Positions 46,597-57,539 of a DNA stretch of 64,000 nucleotides are shown in pieces. The position numbers and the translations under genes are program-made. The notes below the pieces were generated by a model. That model was not told the origin of the DNA. It saw nothing but the letters and a program-made list of their open reading frames with translations, and searched no databases. Within the stretch, counting starts at the first letter, position 1; each line of letters starts with the position of its first letter. The stretch is from Sporodiniella umbellata (lineage: Eukaryota; Mucoromycota; Mucoromycetes; Mucorales; Rhizopodaceae): assembly GCA_025677835.1 (NCBI GenBank), contig JAIXMR010000056.1:99947-163946 (forward strand), given 5' to 3'.

Positions 46597-47743
46597 TTAC
46601 TTATAAACAGAAGCAACTCGTGCACTTTCCTGCACCAGCTGCTGTAGCCCCGACTTCAGTAGGAGTTTAGGGCCATCTAAGAAATGGAGAGGGGTCAAAG
46701 AGGCTTGTTTGTCTTCTGTAAAGTCTCGACACTGGACCCAACCTTGGATTCCGTTGTCCATATGAAACGAAATGTGCTGAGGAAGAAGGGTGAACTCTAG
46801 CCGGGACCAGGAAGGGTAGTCTGTGAGCGTGATACCTTGCACAGCATCCTGATGGAATTCCATTTTAAACCTAGCAGCACCGTCTTGTATACACCAAATA
46901 AACGTGCCACGCTGTTTGTCAAAAGAACACGAGAGGTCTTCCGGGTCTAATTTCATTCGTTTCCAAGTACCGATTTGGAGTGCGTCGACTGTCAGGGAAG
47001 AGGGATCATCGTCTACATACATAAACAGTGTTAGTCTGACGGCCTGCACAAGTTAAAGTCCACTTACAGATAGGAGGGGTGTATTCGGTCCAAGGGCTGT
47101 TCATCTGTTGCTGAAAAGATACAAATGGGTCGTCGTGCATAAAGAAATGATTAGGAAGCATGTTTTCGGTCTGAAGGTCTACAGAACAGCCTCGCTGGAA
47201 AGGGACTGGTTTTTGGTAAGGAGCGTAAGAGGGGCCCACGGTATGTGACCGAAACCGGGCTTTTCGATCAAACTCGGAAGGGGGAGGGGGCGGAGGCGGA
47301 GGGGGAATTGAAGAGGATTTGAAAGGTGTCATGTGCTTTTGCTTTTGTTGATTAAAGTAGTAGTAATAGTAGTAGTAGTACAGGTCAGGATTCGATTTCA
47401 CTGGGTCTTCCACAGCCATCGGGTTCTGTTGAAAAAGCGCTGCTTGACACGCGGCAGCTGCAGCATTGGCTGCATCGTGTTGCATACGCAGCGTTTCGTT
47501 ATGCAGTAACGACGATCTTTTGGCGATATTCTTGACTTTCGCGCGACGGTTTTGAAACCAAATCTGAATCGAACGCTCAGACATGCCCAATTCCCTCGAA
47601 AGCTGTTCTCGGATACGATTGTTTGGACTTTGGTTGATACTAAACGTGTTTTCAAGCACTGATAGTTGCTCGGGTGTGGCGCGAGTGCGTTTACGTGGAG
47701 GTGAGCTACTCTCTTTATAACTATTGTTGGCTGTATATTCCAT
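46597..47743 (-). CDS. Homeodomain transcription factor
   Basis: Two exons, complement(46597..47012, 47068..47743), 363 residues; ATG at 47743 (MEYTANN). The homeodomain spans residues about 14-75: PRKRTRATPEQLSVLENTF, then SERSIQIWFQNRRAKVKN, with the invariant W.QNRR of the recognition helix. It is a typical 60-residue (non-TALE) homeodomain of the kind found in fungal Phx1/Yox1-like factors. After it come an Ala-rich patch, a run of eight tyrosines (TAT/TAC repeat) and a run of nine prolines. A compact C-terminal region (about 235-360: ALQIGTWKRMKLDPEDLSC...) may be a ligand or dimer domain but I cannot name it. Targets are unknown. Confidence 0.9.
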
Positions 47744-48503
47744 CTTTTTTATTCTTTTATGAAAACAAACAAACAAACAAAAAAAAAAAAAAAAAAAGAA
47801 TAAATAAAAAGAATAAAAGAAGAAAAAAGGATCTACCAAAAGGAAAAAAAAAAATAGAAGCTATCCTTTTTTTAACTGTTTTATAGTCAATTGAGTTTTT
47901 TCGGGAATAAAAAAATAAAAAAAATAAACAGGGTCCCTTTATTAGTTTTTTTTTTTTTTTTTTTTTTTTCAGTAAACGTATATGTGTATATGTGTGTGGG
48001 TTTTGTTCTAGGCAAGAGAAGAGATTGGCTTACATAAAAGATAAAGTGCATAAAGAGTAGCCCTTGTTTGTGTTTATTAAATAGTTACACTACGTCTAAA
48101 TGTTCTGTGCACACACGTGGAAAAGAAATGAGCAGCCAATGTCTTATGGCCTGACATTCATACGTTAAGTGTAAACAATAGAGGAGACAATAGAGAGAAC
48201 TGGAAAATAAAAACGTGAAGGCTAATTAAACTATGATTCAAATGATTAATTTCAATATTAATTGCGATTATTCGTGTCACTCCAAAATGTCGTTTTTTTC
48301 TTATTTTATGATTAATATTTCTCATCTGCTTCCAAGCTTGCTTTTGCTCCTTACCTTCTCTTCTAGGCGGTCGTTGCTCTTTCTTTTTTGGGAGCTCAAT
48401 GCAATCTCTACCACCTAATTGACATAGATGCTACAAGACTAGAGATCGTAGACTCTTTAGACTCTTCCATAGTTCACGTGTCATATAAGCTTTCTCCTAT
48501 CCA

Positions 48504-48540
<37 letters not shown>

Positions 48541-49433
48541 CGGATCTAGTTTAAAACCCATATTGTACTACATCGTAGCGCCCTTTTTATTATTTGATTA
48601 TTGATTATTATTTTACAGAAAAGAAAAGTAACACAAAAGGATCGACCAAAAAGAATAGACACGCTATACTTATAGCTATCTGTAAAGTATGTAATATCAC
48701 GTGTTTTGAATAGCACCATGTACAAACTGCTCGATTTTCTATGCTTCTTTTTTAACAATTGAAAAAGTACCTGTTTATAATAATGCACTGCCCTCCCCCC
48801 CCCCTCTTTTTTGTTTTTTGTTTTGTTTTGTTTTCACACTTTATCGCGCTTAGGGAAATTGGTTCTTTCAGCATGTTTTTTTTTTTCTTTTTGGTTGTGT
48901 TCCAACCATTCACTATATGAACACATTGTACAACGGTTGTAGTAATAAACGACGGACAACAGATCTGGTATAATAGCGATGCAGGCTCTGCAAATATTGA
49001 CGTATCAGATCTTGAGCGCGACATTGACCGCCAGAGTTGTGATGTATGACATTGTTTCTCTCTCTTAAACTGACAGCGTGTGCACCAAAAATGACTATCC
49101 TATCTGGTTTATTTCACCAAGATCAAATCTACTGAGCCATCTTCTCCACCCCCCCTTTTTTTTTTCTTTTAAAAAAAGTTTCATGAATACTACCAACTAA
49201 CCAAGAACAATGGAGTGCAAATAAATCAATTGGTTTACTACATCGTTTGACTATGCAACTAGTACTTGAACATAGTACCTCTTATTTTTAGTTAATATAA
49301 TAGTACGACCCGTATCACAGTCTATCTCTTGCTTGATAAAAGCCGTTATGGTAATTCGCGTTGTACACAGAAAAACCAACAAAGCAATGTCTTGCTGGTG
49401 ATTCTATTACCCACGTACAATACGTGTGTGATT

Positions 49434-49471
<38 letters not shown>

Positions 49472-49993
49472 CAATATTGATTATCGCTACTTTACTGAAT
49501 TTTAATTCAGTGATATAGACAAATTCCAAAAAAAAGAAAAAAAGAGGAAAGTATATAAAGTCTTTGAACTTGAAAAGCTCTATTAGCCTTCAAATGTTCC
49601 TGCAGTAACTTGTGTTTATTTATTATTGTTTGTTTTCGTCATTAGCTAAAAGACCCGTTGTTTGTTTTTATCAGGATAAAATACATTATTCTCATTTGAA
49701 GTGGTTGATACATGTTTTTAAAGCCTTTATATACTGAGGAAGGGGTTAGTTTACTTTCTTCTTTGCTCGAAAAAAAATAAACACTTTTATGAAACTGCTC
49801 TGCTAGCAAACTCGTTACAATGCGGTAAAAAGATTTATTTAAAAAGCCACTTGCTCCCGTGGAAGGGGGTTAGCAATAATATTACAGGCAGTGTGGATCT
49901 AGCAAACCAAGTATTTGGCTGTAAAAAGTTTATTACTACGATTGGATGCTTTATCTTCAAAGTGCGACTGTCACTGTATATGCTTTATTATGC
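47744..49993. other. 2.2-kb intergenic region upstream of the homeobox gene
   Basis: No gene recognised. Contains ACAA repeats and a poly-A at 47763-47797, a T run at about 47946-47969, a (CT)n tract near 48509-48536 and a 35-nt A run at 49435-49469. A short plus-strand frame at 48233-48418 lacks motifs. A long upstream region is common for regulated transcription-factor genes. Confidence 0.5.
49435..49469. repeat. Poly-A run, 35 nt
   Basis: Uninterrupted A run in intergenic DNA; not adjacent to any recognisable coding relic on its 5' side, so not clearly a retroelement tail. Confidence 0.8.
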
Positions 49994-50383
49994 TTATGCA
50001 AACATGTCATCAATTTGGTTTATATCTACAGACGCGTTGTGCTGTGTAGACTCTTCTCTGTTTTCCATAGGCTCGCCATCAACTTCATCTTCCATGGGCT
50101 CGCCATCAATTTCATCTTCCATGGGCTCGCCATCAATTTCATCTTCCATAGGCTCACCATCCACAGGCTCATCTTCCATAGGCTCGCCATCTAAAGGTTC
50201 ACCATCGACTTCATCATCCAAGTCTAGTGTGGGCTCTTCCGTAGGTAATTGAGGAGCGTGGTGGTCTTTTTTCAAGAAAATTAGAGTCAATTGATCTGTG
50301 AAATATTTTGGAAATATCATCCAATTTTCCCAAACGCCAATTACAGACGAAATGTATTTCTAACCAAAAAAAGCAACAGGTTA

Positions 50384-50417
<34 letters not shown>

Positions 50418-50563
50418 CGCTAAATCAGGATATTTTTTTCTTTTTTTTTACCCTCATCTGCTCAGCTTTTAAACGAGCATGAATAGAACGATAAATCAAG
50501 TTGAAATGATCAAATAGAGCAGGCAATTGTGCTTCAAATCTAGGTTGCAGGCATGTTATTTTC

Positions 50564-50594
<31 letters not shown>

Positions 50595-51153
50595 CATACT
50601 CTTTACGATATTTCCAAGCATTTGAGACATGAACACTACTGTTGTGTAAGATATCAGATACCAAATAGAGCCTAGCCAGTTTGACAGAGAGAGGTGAATT
50701 AGGTACAACAATCGATTTACACACCAAGTCTACAATCTAGAACAACAAGTAATTAATAATAAATATATGTGAATTTGAAAATAAAAAGGGAGGTAAAAAA
50801 GCTATATTTTTTTTTTTTTTTTTTTTTTTACTTCTGTCGCAGCTTCTGAATGATCAATAGCAAAGGCCATAGCGCGAGCAATCGTACCACGCTGAAAGGT
50901 CACTTCTCTTAATAGAACAGTCCATCGTTGTTTGGCAATCGTGCCCAGAGTGCCTCGAGAGACATTTTCGTTATCAGCCTGCTCATCATCTGTATCAAAC
51001 GCGGGGTCTTCTGAGTATTGATCTGTAAAAGGTAATTTAGGTGGAATCCACCAAGCTCCGCCTTCAAACATTTGAAAAGGTTCGTCGTTCCATCGTGATT
51101 TTGTGTCGCCTTGTAACATGGAATACAATCGCCAACGATAGTAAATATGGTCC

Positions 51154-51186
<33 letters not shown>

Positions 51187-52820
51187 ACTATATAGATGAG
51201 TTTTTTTTTTTTTTTTTTGATTTTCCCCCTCTTTAGCTCAGGTTTATTACCGTATTATCAAACAGAAACCTATAGACTGGGTTCTCTTGTTCTCTGGTCA
51301 TGATCAGTTCCTTAGAGGGAATTCATTAGTTTGTGTTGATGATATTTCACTTACTTCAAATATAGGTCCATGCTCAATCACACGTTCTACCATACGATGC
51401 ACAATACACAATAGCTGTATGTCTGTAGGTTTTACCACATTCACCACCACTCTAGGACGTGAAGTCTAGAATAAACATCATTAAAAGAAAAGACTCAATA
51501 AAAAACCATTTGCTGCCTTTTTTTTTTTTTCCCCCTCTCTTTTTCCCACTTTATTGAAAAGAAGAGTGATAATAATAACGATAACAAACGACTTACCACA
51601 CCAGGTGCTCCTGGATCCAATTGAGCATTGAAAGGGAGCCCTGTCTTTACAATCGCAGGTATTTTTTCCAATACTAAGTTTTAAATACAAAAGGTGAGAT
51701 TGTGTTGAAAGACTCAATGCGAGTTTTACCAAACATGGGTTCAGAAGGCAAAGAGACTGCTTTACCCCAACCGACACGTAACTTGAAGCCTTCGAGTTCG
51801 ATTCCGTTTAAGCCTTTGATGGCCTCAGCAGCATCCAGACGCTTCATAAAACACACAAACCCATTGTTTCTTCCCTTTTCTTTTTCCTCCAATGTACGAG
51901 GCCACATGATCTTGACAGAGGCAATAGGTCCATAATGGCCGAACTCTTGACATAGCGTCATCTCTGTTACGGTTGGATGGATGTTGCCTACATAGAGATT
52001 GGTAGAGAACGGATCGCCGTCACCCAACACAGCGTCATCTATCCATAGACCGTCAGTCGACTCGGCCTATCCAGCAAGGAGACTTACCGGTGGATGTTGG
52101 ATGTTCTGATCTACTGTAGTCCCGCACACGTTGTTCTCTGTTCATGATGGGTTTAGAAATAGGTTGAATGTATACTACAGGGTTTTACTTTTTGATCTCT
52201 TCCAGAAAAGTATCCAAATTTCTTTTCTGCGCTTTGGATTTCTTTAACTGAGCCCATTCGTTCTCGTCTTCCTCCTCCTCATCCTCATTGTGGTGCTGGT
52301 TCTTTTGAGAGAAAGGTCGGATTCCCTCTTTTGCAAACGCCATTGTTCTAAAGCTTGGTTTGTTTTCCGCTTTCTCGGCCGGTTTCCCTCTGAAGGCCGC
52401 TTGTTCCTGGGCTTCCTCAGGTCCCTTGCCTGGATTTAATACGCCTGCTTTCACAAAAGAACTGGTGCCCAATTGATAGGAAGTAGGCTCTTGGAAAGAA
52501 GCAACGAAATCTGCATACACTCTGGCCGCTTCCACCGATTCTTGCTATATACAAAAGGAATCAATACCCGGCCAAACAAACATACACAAACTTGCTCTTG
52601 ACGGGTTTCATTACTTGTTTTTTCAAGTCTGCTTCTTCTTTACGTCGTTCAAAAGCCGATTTTTTTTGTCTGCCTGCTGTGTAGTTTTGAAGTTTGGAAG
52701 CTGCCTTGATCTACTCTTGGTGATTTAATAACCAAACCCGTTCTATCTGACTATTACTTGTAATCTGGAATCCAGTTCAGGTGATTCCGATCGTTCTTCT
52801 CTTTTTCTCTTCTCACTCAT
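49994..52820 (-). CDS. U2 snRNP-associated splicing factor, U2SURP/SR140 type
   Basis: Twelve exons, complement(49994..50359, 50452..50539, 50600..50736, 50832..51158, 51251..51310, 51355..51465, 51597..51673, 51730..52038, 52088..52137, 52189..52544, 52615..52710, 52758..52820), 679 residues. Domain order matches U2SURP. A charged N-terminus (AARVYADFVASFQEP) is followed by an RRM, residues about 195-295: STNLYVGNIHPTVTEMTLCQ, EFGHYGPIASVKIMWPR. A SURP module follows (LCIVHRMVERVIEHGPIFE...YRFLFDNTSGDHIYYRWRLYS), then a CID-like helical domain (residues 430-600: TIARAMAFAIDHSEAATEIV, ARLYLVSDILHNSS). It would act in U2 snRNP/branch-site recognition. The C-terminus is an acidic GEPMEDE repeat instead of the RS tail of the animal protein. 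Confidence 0.93.
50060..50215 (-). repeat. 27-bp coding repeat (DGEPMEDEI/V units)
   Basis: About five copies of a CCATGGGCTCGCCATC-type 27-bp unit (plus-strand sense), two nearly identical in tandem. They encode the acidic tail of the U2SURP-like protein; degenerate shorter copies follow towards 50215. Confidence 0.85.
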
Positions 52821-53810
52821 CGCCAAACTCAATCAATCAACAACAATAAAAAAAAAAAAAAAAAAAAAAAAAAAGGTGACGTTGTTTTGAACATGATTTG
52901 TTTTTACACACATAAAATAGATGTAAATTTTTCTAGAGAGCCTAGTTTATCAAAAAAGGAGGCCAAGCATATGTTTGTGTGTGCGTGTGTATGTTCTTCT
53001 CCTTTATTTTTGCTCCTTTTTTAGGTAGGAAATCGTAATAAAAATATCACAAACCAACCAGTGTACTCAAGCGATGTTGTAGTTGCTTTCTTTTTTTTTT
53101 GACTCATAAATTATAGAAACAATGACTCAATTTAGTGCGTCAATATCTGAACTTTTTTTTTTTTTTGTTTTTTTTAAAAAAAAAAAAAAAAATGACGCGA
53201 AAAAAAAGGTGAAAAAAAAAAAAAAATATCAGAAAAAAAAAAAAAAAAAAAAAACAAGGGAATTTATTAACTGCCATTCTACACTAATTCCATTAGGCAA
53301 GCCTAGTTTCCAAGGCTTCTTTCTTTCTACACACAAGCCCCTCCCCTCTCTCTCTCTCTCTCTCTCACTTTTGTTTTTATTCTATTTTTTTTTTTTTTTT
53401 TTTCAAGCTAAAATATTTTGTTATTTTTATTTAGCTGAGACGTAAAAAAAAAAATTCACGGTGACTGCCCACACAAATTAATTTTTAGCCTTGTTGATTG
53501 GTGCAAATAACATGCAACGTACGCCTTCTCACCCACTATTAAAATCTCCTCTCCGCTTTTATTGCGCCTCTCTCTCTTTTTTTCTTACACACAAAAAAAA
53601 AAAAGAAATGTAAGCCTTTGAGAACTTCTGCCTAAAACTCCCCCTTCACCTTTTCCCTTTACCACATACACACACACACTCTCACTCTCTCACTCTATAC
53701 GCGTTCTTTAAAAAAAAAAAAAAAAAAAAAAAATTATTATTATTATTGTTATGGAAGTTCTAATTTTCTTTCTACTTGTATTCTATACAATCTATCGTGA
53801 ATACCAAAAG
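52821..53810. promoter_or_regulatory. Divergent promoter region between the U2SURP-like and HMG-box genes
   Basis: About 990 bp between two outward-facing starts. It holds long A runs (about 52850-52874, 53176-53192, 53233-53254, 53709-53733), a (CT)n/(TC)n tract at 53349-53366, and CACACA/CTCTCA repeats at 53667-53696 immediately before the HMG start. Pyrimidine-rich leaders are common before highly expressed fungal genes. An ATTGG (inverted CCAAT) occurs at about 53496. Confidence 0.5.
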
Positions 53811-54339
53811 ATGGCTAAAGAAACTGCAAAGGTTACCAAGCGTGCTGCTAAGGATGAAGGTGAAAAGAGATCTCGTCGTGCCAAGAAGGATCCCGCTGCC
53901 CCCAAGCGTGGTTTGTCTGCTTATATGTTCTTCTCTCAAGATAACCGTGCTGTCGTAAAGGAAGAAAACCCCAACGCTACCTTTGGCAAGTTCTACCCTC
54001 CCCAACAAAAAGAAAAGTAGTACTTATTTTTATTTTTTTATAGGTGAAATTGGTAAACTTCTTGGTGAAAAGTGGAAGAACTTGACCGATGACGAAAAGA
54101 AGGTACCTTTTTCTTCAAAAAAAATTTTTTTTTTTTTTTTTTTTTTTTGCTGTAACCACACAATCACTCACATCTCTCTCTCTCTCTCTCTTTTTTTATA
54201 GCCTTACAATGACAAGGCTGAAGCTGATAAGAAGCGTTATGAAGATGAAAAGGCTGCTGTAAGTTTTTTTTTTAAAAAAAAAAAAAAAAAAAAAAATTTC
54301 TTTGTTTATTCATTCTCATCTTTCTTTTAGCAAGCTTAA
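53811..54339 (+). CDS. NHP6: HMG-box chromatin protein, NHP6-like
   Basis: Four exons, 53811..53985, 54044..54102, 54202..54258 and 54331..54339, giving 99 residues. A basic N-terminus ([16 protein letters not shown]) leads into a single HMG box: [20 protein letters not shown], then [20 protein letters not shown], then [19 protein letters not shown]. This matches the size and layout of yeast NHP6, an abundant DNA-bending protein that works with FACT and remodelers. The first intron appears to use a GC donor (TTTG|GCAAGT) with a TAG acceptor; no GT alternative keeps the conserved box. The final exon encodes only QA. An in-frame ATG 60 bp upstream (53751) would add a hydrophobic extension and is probably in the leader. 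Confidence 0.92.
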
Positions 54340-54382
54340 ATAAGAAGCAATCTAAACAATCCATCTCATTTAACTACCAGAA

Positions 54383-54414
<32 letters not shown>

Positions 54415-54480
54415 CAAAAGAGAGAGCTTTTTTTCTTTTATTTTATTAATAAATATCGCCTTTTTGTTTAATCTGAACAT

Positions 54481-54511
<31 letters not shown>

Positions 54512-55674
54512 CGCGGTTAAAAAGCCGTCCTAAAGAGAAAAGAGAGGGTGTGTGAGTGTGAGAGTGAGTTATAGGGAGTTTGTCTTTATTACACATGTAT
54601 TGCTGACCCTCATGATCTTTCGTCACACACATCTTTACACCTCGTGTAAAGTTAGCGCAACACTCATGGGCGGCCGTTGGAATAAAACAGCGCGTGGTTT
54701 AAAGTGTTCATAGGCGGCAATTTCTTTTCCAAAGAGCGGCTGTAATTTTCCCCTGTTCTTTTAAAACGCTCTTTGCTGTTTCAAGACAGAACAGGGTTGC
54801 TTACTATGGAGTGGCCTTTGAATTCATAGCTAGAGAAGTTCAAATAAATAATTAAAACAATGAAGCCTGTCTCAAGAGAGAGAGACCATGCGAACAGCGA
54901 GGGGGGGCGGGGCAATGCTATTTCATTGGAAAAGAACAGGTGTCTGTATCCTCAATGTTTTTTCTTAGTAGAACCGATACTTTCCTTTCATTTCTTTATT
55001 GAACGGCACTTTTATAAAGTACTATCTAAGAGACTTCCGTTAGTTATCTGATCACCCCAGTCCGGGACTATACCTTAAGATACGTGTTCCGTTTTCTTTT
55101 GGTATCTGGACCGAAAGAATGTAGGGAGCAATGGATATCCATCTCTGAGTGCACTCTCAAAAGCGATTCTTCCTGCTATACCCATTTAAAAGCCATAGTG
55201 CCAACCTCCAGTAGAAATCCAAATCCTTGAACATCTGTGCTTTGAATCCATTGAGATCGAATTTGGGTCGTACACCCTACTCTCTTGGTAATCTATGCTC
55301 ATAAAGATTCATGTTGGGAACAGATAAATAATTTCCAATCTTTTCCTATACATTCCTAAAAGCTAACAATAGCAAGCCTTGTTGTTTTATCAATACCTGG
55401 GTCAGCACTCTGTAAATTCTGAGTAATTTTTATTGTATCCATCTTTTTTTTTTTTTTTTTTTTTTTTTTCTAAACGTGGGTTAAGCTTGTTTTCAGTTTA
55501 ATGAAGTCTTGATAGATAACATGCTAGTCACAGCACTTATAAAGAAAATCATGGTTTAAAAAATAGCTTGAACAAAACACTTGAGTTTCAACGACTACCG
55601 TTAGACAACCTTGGCTTTGTATCGTCCCTCAAAGCAATGTCAAAAGATTCTTATATATATATATATATATATTA

Positions 55675-55737
<63 letters not shown>

Positions 55738-55861
55738 GTTTTGGTTTCTACAAGACTTTTCTCTTTCCTATCTCGGTTTGGATTTCAATCACCAAACTGT
55801 TTTACACCCTTTTTCATTGATCCCCAAAGTCGGAATCAAAACAGAACAAGAAACAACCATG

Positions 55862-55892
<31 letters not shown>

Positions 55893-55937
55893 GATTCTTT
55901 GGTTATCTTTAAAATGGATGGTTTATCCACTGTTTAT
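54340..55937. other. Intergenic region after HMG gene, possible element remnant
   Basis: Two T/A runs (54380-54417; 54483-54508) are followed by about 800 bp of more balanced composition (54540-55430), unlike neighbouring AT-rich DNA. Inside it, minus-strand stretches read like broken protein, but no family is recognisable and stops are frequent. AGAACAGGG-type words repeat near 54753-54795 in inverted and direct orientation. A (TA)n/(GA)n microsatellite follows. Confidence 0.35.
55651..55735. repeat. Compound (TA)n-(GA)n microsatellite
   Basis: About 20 bp of TA repeats followed by roughly 58 bp of uninterrupted GA repeats, the longest dinucleotide repeat in the window. It lies in intergenic DNA 3' of GET4. 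Confidence 0.9.
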
Positions 55938-57291
55938 TTAATCAAGATCGACTTTGGGTGCACCTATTCTGGGTGCAGTTTCGTTGCCACCCGAAAATAA
56001 ACTGGCCATCATTTCCTGAAGCATGTTGCCTTGTTTTTTTGGTTTGGGAATATTAAAGTACACGAAGCCGATGTCTTCCATCAGCTCTACAAAGTTTTTT
56101 TCACCCCCGTAAAGCGATTGGTATTTTGATTTCAATTCCATAAAGAGGTCGGACCCATCACGTTGGATCGTCAATAACAAAAGCTGTGTAAAGTTCATCC
56201 ATGGGTCTTGATAGAGATTCACTTGGGTAGGTTCATCTGCAGGTGCCTTACGTACCTCATGTGCGTCCACCACAGGCTGATTGCCTGCTTCAATAAATTG
56301 CTCAAAGGCCAAGTTGGCAAAACGGATATCTTTGCCAGCGACGTACCTAAAATACGGTATCCCTCTTTTAATTCCCTTTCCTTTTTTTTTTTTTTTTTTT
56401 TTTTTTCCTCTCAATCTATATCCGCTTACTGCAATACAACCCGGGCAAGGTAAATCCCTTGATGTACAGACTCTTCTTCCATTGCCCATTCATAAGCGAG
56501 TCTACCTAACAATTGAGCACTATGCTCAGTTCCCAACAGCAAATGATCTTCCGCTTGGTTGTATTTCTTTTCTATAGTCATACATTCAATACCATGTTTT
56601 TAAATCTTGTCTTACCATGATAAAGAAGAGTGCCTACAAAATCATGCAGTTCAGGATCCCCATCAGGGTACCTTTCATCACCTTTGGTCCATCTTTTTTT
56701 TTTTAAAAAAAAAAAAAATCGAATCCCATTGAGAATTGTGTTTTCTTTTTCTCTACTCATATTCTCATTTACCTAATGGCGTTATTCATAAAGGCTTTGC
56801 GACCTGCTTCAGTAGGCGGGAGCAAGTTCAAGATCTCGACAATACGATCTTGTTTCAATAACATTAAAAGAAAGTTGGTTTTTTTTTTTTTCGGTTATAG
56901 TCAATGCATGTGCTTTTTTTTTTTTTTTTTTTTTTTTTGGTTTACCCAAGGATGTTTCATCTACAGAGAGTTCTGCAAGTTTATATGTGTCAAGCATATA
57001 GTTTGCTAAATCGGATCCTGAGCCAGTTTGTTTGTGTTGTAATAACAAGATGGCACCGTCATGCAATAGCCGGATTGTATCTCCATATTTTTGCTGTTTG
57101 TTGTATCTAAGTAACAGTAAATAAAGAGTCAGAAGAAACGCTTCCTGTTTTGGCGCGAATAAAAGGTTAGTGTCGGTTCCTCTTTACCTTCTAGCTACAG
57201 TACGATACATTTGGTGTGCTTCGTAATAAGTGCCAGCATTCACTGACTCTCGTAGTTTCTGTAGTGTCTTTTCAGTTCCTTTACTAGCCAT
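55938..57291 (-). CDS. GET4: GET4/TRC35 tail-anchored protein targeting factor
   Basis: Six exons, complement(55938..56346, 56430..56571, 56616..56692, 56773..56848, 56946..57106, 57188..57291), 322 residues, the family's usual size. The sequence is an all-helical solenoid: N-terminal KLRESVNAGTYYEAHQMYRT, GDTIRLLHDGAILLLQHKQ, LLPPTEAGRKAFMNNAIRW, then YPDGDPELHDFVGTLLYHG, QAEDHLLLGTEHSAQLLGRL, and a C-terminal FTQLLLLTIQRDG with VYFNIPKPKKQ. Get4 binds Get5 and the Get3 ATPase and hands tail-anchored proteins to the ER insertion pathway. Introns contain long poly-A/T blocks. The gene is divergent from the ankyrin gene with 248 bp between starts. Confidence 0.95.
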
Positions 57292-57539
57292 CTCGTTTTT
57301 AGTGGGGGAATTAAAAAAATGAAAAAAAAAAATAAAAAAATAAAAAAATTAAAGGTGTTTGTGTCTGTGCGAGGGCGTGTGTTAATTTATTCTGAAAAAC
57401 CCTTCTTTTTCGTTTGTGTCAACTGTTATCTAAAACTACAATAGACCAAATCAAAATCAGTAGAAAATTCCCGGTTATAAAAGAACCGCGTTCTCAATCA
57501 AACTTTACCTTCTTTTGTATTTTACTTTGTACTAGTGAT

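Noticed and set aside
49435..49469. Retrotransposon poly-A tail
   Set aside because: No coding relic or target-site duplication was seen next to it; homopolymers of this size are common throughout the window.
50060..50215. CRISPR-like array
   Set aside because: The regular 27-bp repeats have no spacers and are in frame within a eukaryotic coding exon.
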